Shown here one piece after another: positions 18,156 through 26,257 of a stretch of DNA of 64,000 nucleotides. The notes beneath the pieces were generated by a model. That model ran no database searches. It saw nothing but the letters and a program-made list of their open reading frames with translations, and had not been told where the DNA came from. The position numbers and the translations under genes are program-made. Source of the DNA: Sphingobacterium siyangense (lineage in GTDB: Bacteria; Bacteroidota; Bacteroidia; Sphingobacteriales; Sphingobacteriaceae); contig NZ_VLKR01000020.1 in the NCBI RefSeq assembly GCF_007830445.1, positions 62,001 through 126,000 on the forward strand, written 5' to 3'. Each line of letters begins with the position of its first letter. Position 1 is the stretch's first letter.

Positions 18156-19949
18156 ATGATACCATCAATCAAGCGACTACTGATTTTGTCATTATTGCTA
18201 TTCAGTATTTCGACCCAACTATTTGCACAAACTTCTGAAAAAGCCTCTTGGTTTAAAGATGCCCGCTTTGGCATGTTCATTCATTGGGGACTATACAGTG
18301 CGGCTGAAGGCATGTGGAAGGGTGAACCTTTACGTTATATGAATAACTATGCCGAGTGGTTAAGATATCGCAACCGCGTTTCCAAAGAAGAGTACGGTAC
18401 TTTGGCAAAACGTTTCGACTGGAGTAAAATAGATCCTGAGCAATGGGTTCTTCTAGCAAAAGAGGCTGGGATGAAATATATCATCATCACCGCCAAACAT
18501 CATGATGGTGTTGGCCTTTGGGACACAAAAGTTGGTGATTATAGCCTCCCAAAATTGAGTGGTTCCAATCGGGATGTCATCAAAGATATCGCAGAGGCTT
18601 GTAGAAAGCACGGCATGAAATTAGGTTTTTACTATTCCCATTGGATTGACTGGGAACATCCATACGGCTGGAATCATCAACAGGAGCTGTCGGGACATGT
18701 TACCGATGCCCAATACAATCAATATTGGCAGGAGAAAGTTATCCCTCAACTTCGCGAACTGATGACCAACTATGGCGACATTGCATTGATATGGTTCGAC
18801 ATGTGGATCCCTTATCAAAAGTCGATCATAAAAAAAGAAGAATTACTGCAAGTTGTCAAACTGATCCGTGAACTACAGCCTAATTGCTTGATTAATTCAC
18901 GTCTAGGTCTTCCTACAGATGCGGAGAACGTGGATTTTGAGACATTAGGAGATAACCAATTTGGCAGCAATTACATTAACCATCCATGGGAAACCCCTGG
19001 GACGATTGCCCATTCATGGGGTTACAACGGTCAGGAGAATGAATGGAAATCAACCAGTCAAATTTTCCAATCGTTGATCTCCAATGTAAGTCTCAACGGG
19101 GGCTTCACCTTAAATATCGGGCCACGTGCCAATGGAACAGTTCCCTACGAAAGTGTCAGTCGTCTGCACGAAGTCGGAGATTGGCTAAACAGTTATGGAG
19201 AGGGCATCTATGGCAGCACCGGCCTTGATCTAAAAAACAACCATTTCGATTGGGGTTACCTCACGACCAAAAAAGAAGGGCAAAAAACAGTCGTATATGC
19301 GCACGTCTTTAATTGGCCCTTAGATCATACACTTCGGATTACAGGAATCAAATCGACCCCAGAACAGGTTTCACTGATGAACGGAAGTGTATCTACGGCG
19401 CTAAAATTTGATCAAAGTCTCAGTCTAATCCATATCCAATTACCTGACGCGCAACCTGATCATTATGTTTCAGAAGTTAAATTGACTTTTAACAGCCCGC
19501 TAGAATTGGACAAAAATACAATCCCGGAATCAACCTTTGGTGGCTTTTCGTTGAAATCAACCAATAGCCTCAACCAAGGACTCAAAATTGTACGCTATAA
19601 CGGCAAAAATCCAACGCATGCGATCCTGACGGGTGATACGAAGATCGATTGGGAGGTAACCATCCCTGAAGCAGGCGTCTACTCACTCGATTTTTCAGCA
19701 CATAATCCCAATAAACAAAACAGTGTTTTTGAAGTCAGTACTGCCAATCAGCGGTTGCAAGGAAGTTTTGCTCCTACAAACAAAATGGTGGTCGAGCCCA
19801 ATAGGAACAACTACACAGAAGAATTTGTCGAAAACCGCATCGGCAAATTTAAATTCGATAAGCCCGGAAAATATATCGTAACCTTTAAAAGTAAAGAACT
19901 ACAGCCACTTTGGTTTAACTGGATTTGGCTCGAAAAAATGAAGAATTAA
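18156..19949 (+). CDS. GH29 alpha-L-fucosidase
   Basis: 597 residues with a signal peptide ending at 'LFAQ'. The GH29 catalytic barrel runs through about residue 350: 'ARFGMFIHWGLYS', 'ITAKHHDGVGLWD', 'GFYYSHWIDW', and the nucleophile aspartate D215 in 'LIWFDMW'. 'SLNGGFTLNIGPRANG' closes the barrel. A beta-sandwich and a further C-terminal carbohydrate-binding-like beta domain follow. The enzyme releases alpha-linked L-fucose from glycans by a retaining mechanism. It lies behind its own terminator-bounded region after the SusCD operon and has another hairpin terminator behind it (19985-20024), so it is probably a separate transcript, though functionally it may serve the same glycan diet as the GH20 enzyme at 29.9 kb. 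Confidence 0.93.
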   Translation: MIPSIKRLLILSLLLFSISTQLFAQTSEKASWFKDARFGMFIHWGLYSAAEGMWKGEPLRYMNNYAEWLRYRNRVSKEEYGTLAKRFDWSKIDPEQWVLLAKEAGMKYIIITAKHHDGVGLWDTKVGDYSLPKLSGSNRDVIKDIAEACRKHGMKLGFYYSHWIDWEHPYGWNHQQELSGHVTDAQYNQYWQEKVIPQLRELMTNYGDIALIWFDMWIPYQKSIIKKEELLQVVKLIRELQPNCLINSRLGLPTDAENVDFETLGDNQFGSNYINHPWETPGTIAHSWGYNGQENEWKSTSQIFQSLISNVSLNGGFTLNIGPRANGTVPYESVSRLHEVGDWLNSYGEGIYGSTGLDLKNNHFDWGYLTTKKEGQKTVVYAHVFNWPLDHTLRITGIKSTPEQVSLMNGSVSTALKFDQSLSLIHIQLPDAQPDHYVSEVKLTFNSPLELDKNTIPESTFGGFSLKSTNSLNQGLKIVRYNGKNPTHAILTGDTKIDWEVTIPEAGVYSLDFSAHNPNKQNSVFEVSTANQRLQGSFAPTNKMVVEPNRNNYTEEFVENRIGKFKFDKPGKYIVTFKSKELQPLWFNWIWLEKMKN

Positions 19950-19984
19950 ACATACGTTCCTCGGTACAGAACATGTAAAACACC

Positions 19985-20024
19985 AGCAGGCAGATTACTA
20001 TGCCTACATAACAATCTGCTTGCT
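19985..20024 (+). terminator. Stem-loop terminator after the fucosidase
   Basis: AGCAGGCAGATT (19985-19996) pairs with AATCTGCTTGCT (20013-20024) with one G-T wobble and a 16-nt loop. There is no strong T-tract. Confidence 0.5.
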
Positions 20025-20160
20025 AGTAATTTATACAAAAAGTTACATATTTTAATATTTATTTATTATTTTGGGGTAAAAGTTACCAATTTTGCAAATA
20101 GGGGCTGATAGGCCACTTATGCTTATAAATGAGAAAATTAACCCTAAACATTGTTAGATA

Positions 20161-22056
20161 ATGCATCTGCAACGGGACTCTTTATCTGTGCTTTCTGACC
20201 AAACTGTAAATACAAGGTTGGAGGGATTAATCACGACCACCGATGATGGCACTATTCTACTGTTTAACAAACGCGCACAAGAGCTTTTAGACCTCGAAAG
20301 TACGGCAACCACCAACAAACTACATGATTTAATTACATTTTACTCAGCAGATGATCTTTCGGAACTATCGCCTACAGAAACGCCATTTTTTAGTGCTCTT
20401 TCCAAAAACCAAAACCAAAATGAAATTATCCTAGGAAGAAAAAAGGATCAAGAGTTTAGATGGTATCAATTCAATGTTCATCTTACTATAGAAGACAATA
20501 AAAAAGGTCTTTCAATCTCATTTATTGATGTATCGAAATTGGTCAATAAAAATCGTGTCCTAGAAGATAAACAACACCAACTTCAATTGCTTGTTGCCTC
20601 ATTGAATGATCTTGTATTCGAAGTAACCGATACTGGAGTATTTAAAAACTACTGGACCAACAATCCGGATCTATTGTTCTATACGCCAGAAGAATTTCTA
20701 AATAAGAGCCTCACGGAGCTTTTCCCACCTGATCTTGCAGTGCCCGCTCTTCAATTAATACAAAGTTCATTAAAATTGGACCGCGAACTTAAGATGGATT
20801 TTCAATCCAATTTAAAAGAGCACAAAGACAAATGGTACCGTTTACAGATAAAACCTATACATAGGGCGCTGAACCGGGTAGCCCTGGTTATTTCCGACAT
20901 TACAAAACAAGTCGAGTCCAATGAAAAGAGTAAATTCAATGAACACAAATTTAATCAAGCATTTTATTTATCTGGTCTGGGAATCTCTTTGACAAGCCTC
21001 GAAGGTTACTGCATAGAATCCAATAACATGTTAACCAAAATTCTTGGTTATTCTCATGAAGAAATGTCGACAACCAAGTTTACTGATCGAACACACCCAG
21101 ACGATATAGATAAAGATGTTGAACTTAGAGAAAAACTTGTCAGGGGCGAAATTGAAGCATTTACGCTTCAAAAACGCTATTTACATAAATTAGGACATTT
21201 TGTATGGTGTTCTGTAACGGTTGCGGCAGTTTTTGATAATGCCAATACCGCACAATTTCTGATCGTCCAGGTGCAGGATATTTCCGAATCAAAAAAGAAT
21301 ATAGAAATTCTAAAGAGGCAAAAGATTGAATCGGATCTAGTCAAAATAGATCTTGAAACCAAAATACGACAACTGGAAGAATTTGCTAACATCCTCGCTC
21401 ATGATCTAAAGGGCCCACTCAGTAATATACAGATGCTTATTGACGAAATCAAGGTAACGGATGACGAAAAAATAAAAGCAGATTTTATGAACCTTCTGGA
21501 TATTAGCAGTGACAACCTGACTGAAACATTACATGATTTGGGGGGTATACTTGATATCAAATCAAACAATTCACTGATTTACGAGCAATGTAATTTTCTC
21601 GATGTATTCAAAAAAGTGCAACAGCAATTTCTGGAAGAAATACAGCAAAAAAATGCGACTATTTCCATCGAATTCAATGTAAAAGATATTTATTATCCTA
21701 AGATTTACCTGGAAAGTATCTTAAGCAATCTCCTGAGTAATGCACTCCGATTTACGGCAAAAGATAGAGCCCCTAGGATCGAAATACATACGCATCTGGA
21801 ACAAGAAGGAACCTTATTAACGGTTAAAGACAACGGGCTGGGTATTAACCTACCAAAATACAAATCTGAGCTGTTTATGTTCAAAAAGGTTTTTCACCGT
21901 GGATTTGAGACTAAAGGTGTCGGATTGTTTCTCATAAGATATCAGATCGAATCATTGGGCGGAAAGATCGATGTACAAAGTAAAATCGATTCGGGTAGTA
22001 CCTTTTATGTCAAATTTTTAGAAAAAGCATATAAAGATCCGCTGATACAACTATAA
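20161..22056 (+). CDS. Soluble PAS-domain sensor histidine kinase
   Basis: 631 residues with no signal peptide or membrane segment, so it senses from the cytoplasm. Three PAS-like regions precede the kinase (about 15-120, 135-250 and 265-380; the last has the PAC-type 'FLIVQVQDISESKK'). A short coiled coil leads into the dimerisation box 'NILAHDLKGPLSNIQ' with phospho-acceptor His414. The HATPase domain follows: N-box 'ILSNLLSNALRFT', G1 'VKDNGLGINL', G2 'TKGVGLFLIRYQIESLGG'. The gene for a single-domain response regulator starts 155 bp downstream and is the obvious partner. The signal is unknown; a redox, light or metabolite cue through PAS is typical. Confidence 0.92.
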   Translation: MHLQRDSLSVLSDQTVNTRLEGLITTTDDGTILLFNKRAQELLDLESTATTNKLHDLITFYSADDLSELSPTETPFFSALSKNQNQNEIILGRKKDQEFRWYQFNVHLTIEDNKKGLSISFIDVSKLVNKNRVLEDKQHQLQLLVASLNDLVFEVTDTGVFKNYWTNNPDLLFYTPEEFLNKSLTELFPPDLAVPALQLIQSSLKLDRELKMDFQSNLKEHKDKWYRLQIKPIHRALNRVALVISDITKQVESNEKSKFNEHKFNQAFYLSGLGISLTSLEGYCIESNNMLTKILGYSHEEMSTTKFTDRTHPDDIDKDVELREKLVRGEIEAFTLQKRYLHKLGHFVWCSVTVAAVFDNANTAQFLIVQVQDISESKKNIEILKRQKIESDLVKIDLETKIRQLEEFANILAHDLKGPLSNIQMLIDEIKVTDDEKIKADFMNLLDISSDNLTETLHDLGGILDIKSNNSLIYEQCNFLDVFKKVQQQFLEEIQQKNATISIEFNVKDIYYPKIYLESILSNLLSNALRFTAKDRAPRIEIHTHLEQEGTLLTVKDNGLGINLPKYKSELFMFKKVFHRGFETKGVGLFLIRYQIESLGGKIDVQSKIDSGSTFYVKFLEKAYKDPLIQL

Positions 22057-22211
22057 AAAATAGCGTTCAATCCTGTTCGTAGAAAATAACTGCTAAGATC
22101 CTGGACAGCGTGATCTCACAAGTAAAAGAGTAAAAGAAAAACTGCGATGTCAATCAACGACAAAGATGAGGTTTATTGACACGATGAAAACAATTATTAA
22201 TCAAAAAGACC

Positions 22212-22619
22212 ATGACTCCTGAAACTAAAAGAACGATCATTCTCATTGATGATAATGCCATTTTACGTACTATTTTCGGCCATATGCTACAGGGATTTAC
22301 CGACTATGAGATTGACTTTCATTCCTTCAAAAATGCACTGGATGCATTGGATTTTTTGGATAACAATGACATCTGCCAGTCGCTGATGCCACCCATACTC
22401 TTTGTGGATATCAATATGCCATTTATGACTGGTTGGGAGTTAATGGATGTACTTGAAAATAGGACAGACTTCATCAAACGAACCAAGATTTTTATTGTCA
22501 GCTCCTCTACGAGCAAAAGCGATCAGGAGCAACTGGCTAATTATCCTTTTATAAGCGGTTTTATTCTGAAACCTTTTGGAAAAGAATCTATTTACGAGAT
22601 TTTGAAAAAAATCGATTAA
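22212..22619 (+). CDS. Single-domain response regulator (CheY-like)
   Basis: 135 residues, only a receiver domain with no DNA-binding output. Key residues are all visible: acidic pair D13-D14 ('LIDDN'), phospho-acceptor D66 in 'FVDINMP', Ser/Thr near 97-100 ('FIVSSSTS'), and K120 in 'ILKPFG'. It follows the PAS kinase gene and probably receives its phosphate, working through protein contact or passing the phosphate on in a relay. A bidirectional terminator follows directly. An inverted repeat TGTCAAT/ATTGACA (22148-22154, 22175-22181) lies in the gap before it and could be a regulator site, but this is weak. Confidence 0.92.
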   Translation: MTPETKRTIILIDDNAILRTIFGHMLQGFTDYEIDFHSFKNALDALDFLDNNDICQSLMPPILFVDINMPFMTGWELMDVLENRTDFIKRTKIFIVSSSTSKSDQEQLANYPFISGFILKPFGKESIYEILKKID

Positions 22620-22620
22620 A

Positions 22621-22665
22621 AAAAAGCCCCCCAAACTTTATTACTTAATTATTGGAGGGCTTTTT
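22621..22665 (+). terminator. Bidirectional terminator between the response regulator and Xaa-Pro peptidase genes
   Basis: AAAAGCCCCCCAA (22622-22633 region) pairs with TTGGAGGGCTTTT (22653-22665) with one mismatch, flanked by A- and T-runs, so it can serve both convergent genes. Confidence 0.8.
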
Positions 22666-22725
22666 ATTTTGACAACTTATTGTTGTGGACAGCGGACAGC
22701 CACTGTCGTTATTCTTTTTGAGCGA

Positions 22726-24501
22726 TTAAATCGCCTGACACTTGTCTGCCAACCAATTCTTTTCCTCAACCGTAAGATGAGTCGATAATTGATCAAATAC
22801 CCACTGATTATAGTTATTTAGCCAGGCAATATGTTTCTTATCCAATAAGGATTTTTCGACTAAATCGGTTGCGATATAACACATTGTTAGTGTCTCAAAG
22901 TCCAGGAAGTCTCCAAATTCGGAAGATCCTGCTTTACGGGTCAACACGAGGTTCTCAATGCGAATACCATGTTTGCCGACGCGATACAATCCAGGCTCTA
23001 TTGAAGTGATCATACCTGGTTCAACAGCAACATCTATTGCTGCTGCATTGAACACTTGTGGACCTTCGTGTACATTCAAGAAGAAACCGACACCATGTCC
23101 CGTACCATGTCCATAATTGCGTAATGTTTCCCACAATGGACGACGCGTAATTGCATCGATCTGATAGCCGCGCGTTCCAGTAGGGAAGATAGCCTGAGAG
23201 CCTTCTATTGTTCCCTTGAGCACAAGGGTATAATCCTCTTTTTCCTCCTGCGTAAGACCTCCAAGCGTTACCACTCTGGTAATATCCGTTGTCCCTGTAG
23301 TATATTGCCCCCCAGAATCGACCAATAGTAAACCTTTAGGCTCTAGTGTATAATTCGATTTTTCATTAGCCGAATAATGCGGCAGGGCACCGTGATCCAA
23401 ATATCCCGCAATAGTCGTGAATGAGACGTCAACAAAGCCATCTTGACTTTCACGAAATCCACGTAATTTGTCAGCAATAGATAATTCAGAAAGCTCACCA
23501 GAGGAGACATTCTCTTCCAACCATTTGAAGAAACGAGTCAACGCTATACCGTCTTTTACAAACGTATGGCGGTTATTTTCAACTTCAACCTTATTCTTAA
23601 TTGCTTTTAAACTCGTCGAAGGGTTTATTTTCTCAACAATTTTAACCTGTTTAGGTACGCTGTCGAAAACAGCAAAACAGGTACGTTTTGGATCGATAAG
23701 AATAGATGCAACCTCCAATGTCGGAACTATCTTAAAGAGATCCTCATAAGCTGCAATATCCACTCCATAGCCCTTCAGTTCTTCCGTTGCCTGAGTTGTC
23801 AACTTCGAAGGTTCAATATAAAGCGTTGCTTTTTCTGCTGTAATCAATACAAATCCCAAAACAACAGGGTTACAAGGTACATCTTGACCACGGATGTTTA
23901 ATAACCAGGCCAGGTCATCCAAAGATGAGATCAGATGAGCCTCCGTTCTATTCTTTTTCATCTCCGCGCGGACAGCTTCAATTTTAGAAACCGTTGACTG
24001 TCCCGTAATATTTTCGTCCAGCAGGTAGGCCTGTGCCTTAGGAAGCTCTGGTCGTCCTTCCCATAATGGTGACAACAGGTCAACATGACCATCTACTTTA
24101 ATCTCCAAAGGCTCCAAAGTATTCTGAACAGATTGGGCCACCAATAAAGAAGCGAGATTGCCATCAAAAGCAACCTTAGCACCAGCACCCAACTGCTCGC
24201 CCAACCAATCAGCATATTCTGCAGCTCCCTGCACTTTCAATTTCACCAATTCAAAACCTGTTCCTGCCAATTGCTCCGCTGCTTGGACAAAATAGCGAGA
24301 ATCGGTCCAAAGGCCGGCAAAATCTTGTGTGATTGCCAACGTACCTGCTGACCCGGTAAAACCCGAGGCCCAGGCAATGCATTTATAACGTTCCGGTAGA
24401 TATTCACTAATATGAGGATCTGAAGATGGAATGATATATCCATCGATTCCCTGAACCTTCATCGCCTCACGAATGGCAGCTAATTTTTCGATATGCTTCA
24501 T
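22726..24501 (-). CDS. Xaa-Pro aminopeptidase, three-domain APP type (M24B)
   Basis: 591 residues, matching the long cytosolic aminopeptidase P architecture: two creatinase-like N-terminal domains (about 1-150, 160-310) and a C-terminal pita-bread catalytic domain (about 315-550), followed by the short tail typical of this type. The five dinuclear metal ligands are readable: D395 ('LLVDSGGQY'), D406 ('GTTDITR'), H469 ('GHGTGHGVG'), E502 ('SIEPGLY') and E516 ('RIENLVL'). It removes N-terminal residues preceding proline from peptides, usually with Mn2+. No signal peptide, so cytosolic. It stands alone on the minus strand between a convergent terminator and a divergent 238-bp gap to dacB. Symbols such as pepP are usually used for the shorter bacterial form, so none is given. 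Confidence 0.95.
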   Translation of the reverse strand: MKHIEKLAAIREAMKVQGIDGYIIPSSDPHISEYLPERYKCIAWASGFTGSAGTLAITQDFAGLWTDSRYFVQAAEQLAGTGFELVKLKVQGAAEYADWLGEQLGAGAKVAFDGNLASLLVAQSVQNTLEPLEIKVDGHVDLLSPLWEGRPELPKAQAYLLDENITGQSTVSKIEAVRAEMKKNRTEAHLISSLDDLAWLLNIRGQDVPCNPVVLGFVLITAEKATLYIEPSKLTTQATEELKGYGVDIAAYEDLFKIVPTLEVASILIDPKRTCFAVFDSVPKQVKIVEKINPSTSLKAIKNKVEVENNRHTFVKDGIALTRFFKWLEENVSSGELSELSIADKLRGFRESQDGFVDVSFTTIAGYLDHGALPHYSANEKSNYTLEPKGLLLVDSGGQYTTGTTDITRVVTLGGLTQEEKEDYTLVLKGTIEGSQAIFPTGTRGYQIDAITRRPLWETLRNYGHGTGHGVGFFLNVHEGPQVFNAAAIDVAVEPGMITSIEPGLYRVGKHGIRIENLVLTRKAGSSEFGDFLDFETLTMCYIATDLVEKSLLDKKHIAWLNNYNQWVFDQLSTHLTVEEKNWLADKCQAI

Positions 24502-24739
24502 GTCGTCTATACAATTTTATGCAAGTTAGGATTTTTTAGGGTCGAATGCCTAACTTTAAGCCAAATAAAACAAACGAAGTACAGCGAACGCTTTTCCCTT
24601 AAAATAGGCTGCGTTCAAGTCATCATGATAAATCCAATGGAATATCCATGATTGCCTGCACGAATATAGATAACCGTGTTTGCAAACTCATTGAAGATAA
24701 ACTGGGATATACCCTAGGACGATAAAAAAAATAGTATAT

Positions 24740-26164
24740 ATGAACCAATTTCTGCTAAGTACCATTGCTTTTTCTACTTACGCGTTAACGACCGTTACCA
24801 CTCCATTATTTGCGCAGGATCTTCGCAGTAAAATTCAGGATGCTTTTACGCAGTTTCAAAATCAGGAAAGCCTCAGGAATGGTTTGAGCTCACTGATAGT
24901 TTTCGATGGAAAAACAGGTCAGACTGTATTCGCAGCAAATGAAAATATCGGACTAGCAACCGCGTCCACCATGAAGGTAATCACTTCGGCCACGGCATTG
25001 GACTTCCTGGGTAAGAATTTTCAGTTCAAAACAACCCTGTATTATACAGGTGAAATCGACGAGAACGGTGTGTTAAACGGAAGTATTATTGTGACAGGTA
25101 CGGGCGACCCTACCCTTGGCAGCGCTCGCTATCCGGAGACTCAGGCAACAACGATACTGAATAAGTGGCTTACAGCGATCCAAAATGCCGGTATCAAAAG
25201 TATTAATGGCGCTATCATTGCCGATGATCGGCTTTATAATGGGAACCAGCTTCCGGGTGGCTGGATCTGGACTGACATGGGTAACTACTACGGCGCGGGG
25301 ATTTCTTCGCTCAATTGGTGTGAGAACGCTTTTGGCATAAATTTTACCCCAAGTAATAAAATTGGCGCCAAAGCGGAGATCCTTAGTTATACAGCCCAAG
25401 TTCCCTACCTGGAAATTATCAATGAAACAACCACTGGTAAATCAGGAAGCGGCGACAATGTATACGCCTATGCTGCCCCCTATTCAACTAAGATATTTGT
25501 GCGTGGTTCCTATGGGCAGGATCTCAAGAAAACAATTGAGCTCTCCTCTCCCGATCCAGCTTATGATCTCGCTTATCAATTAAACGAAGTCTTAAACAAC
25601 AACGGTATTGTTGCCAGCGAACGGCCTGCTACCGGAACGAAGATGGATTCAGTCGATGTTTCAAAAAAACAAACCCTGGATATTCACCTATCTCCAACCT
25701 TAGATAAAATTGTCTACTGGTTTAACCAAAAGAGCATCAATCTCTATGGAGAAGCCCTATTGAAAGCGATAGCTTATACAACAGCGGGTAAAACAGGTAC
25801 CGACGATGGCGCCTATTATATCCAAAAATATTGGAACGCCAAATTAGGCATAAAATCCAGTGAACTCAATAGTATGGATGGTTCGGGACTATCACCTCAA
25901 AATCGAGTGACCACAGCCGCGATGAATAAGATTATGCAGTATGCACAAAAACAAAGTTGGTACCCTGCTTTCTATGAAAGTCTTCCCACCTATAACAATA
26001 TGAAGATGAAAAGTGGAACAATCGGCGGCGTACTTGGTTATACAGGTGTACATACCAATAAAACAGGACAGTCATTTACCTACACGTTACTGGTTAACAA
26101 CTATGCTGGGTCGGCCTCCAGCATGCGTCAGCAAATGTTTAAACTGTTGGATGTCCTGAAGTAA
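24740..26164 (+). CDS. dacB: D-alanyl-D-alanine carboxypeptidase/endopeptidase (PBP4, S13)
   Basis: 474 residues with a signal peptide ending near 'LFAQ', periplasmic. The three penicillin-binding motifs of S13 are visible: S76-T-M-K79 (nucleophile Ser76), S332-I-N334 and K424-S-G-T. 'DGSGLSPQNRVTT' (380-392) is the usual S13 signature. An insertion domain between the first and second motifs, with 'GTGDPTLG' and 'ADDRLYNG', is typical for PBP4. It trims the terminal D-Ala from peptidoglycan stem peptides and/or cuts crosslinks, for wall remodelling. It is monocistronic by position, 93 bp before maeB, which has its own promoter box. Confidence 0.94.
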   Translation: MNQFLLSTIAFSTYALTTVTTPLFAQDLRSKIQDAFTQFQNQESLRNGLSSLIVFDGKTGQTVFAANENIGLATASTMKVITSATALDFLGKNFQFKTTLYYTGEIDENGVLNGSIIVTGTGDPTLGSARYPETQATTILNKWLTAIQNAGIKSINGAIIADDRLYNGNQLPGGWIWTDMGNYYGAGISSLNWCENAFGINFTPSNKIGAKAEILSYTAQVPYLEIINETTTGKSGSGDNVYAYAAPYSTKIFVRGSYGQDLKKTIELSSPDPAYDLAYQLNEVLNNNGIVASERPATGTKMDSVDVSKKQTLDIHLSPTLDKIVYWFNQKSINLYGEALLKAIAYTTAGKTGTDDGAYYIQKYWNAKLGIKSSELNSMDGSGLSPQNRVTTAAMNKIMQYAQKQSWYPAFYESLPTYNNMKMKSGTIGGVLGYTGVHTNKTGQSFTYTLLVNNYAGSASSMRQQMFKLLDVLK

Positions 26165-26225
26165 CATATTATTGTCTAATTATAATAAGATATTGGCAAA
26201 TATTTCCAATTATCAAAAAGAATGA

Positions 26226-26233
26226 TAGATTTG
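26226..26233 (+). promoter_or_regulatory. -7 box TAGATTTG before maeB
   Basis: Exact TAnnTTTG match, 24 bp before ATG 26258, with ATTTCC about 20 bp upstream as a weak -33 candidate. The expected leader is about 20 nt. Confidence 0.5.
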
Positions 26234-26257
26234 TAGCCTTAAATTAATAAAATCGTA

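Noticed and set aside
22184..22222. 12-codon leader peptide overlapping the response-regulator start
   Set aside because: Too short to judge, with no codon bias toward any amino acid and no attenuator hairpins next to it.
24670..24700. GTTTGCAAAC palindrome before dacB as a regulator site
   Set aside because: A single 10-bp palindrome in AT-rich DNA without a second copy is too weak to call.
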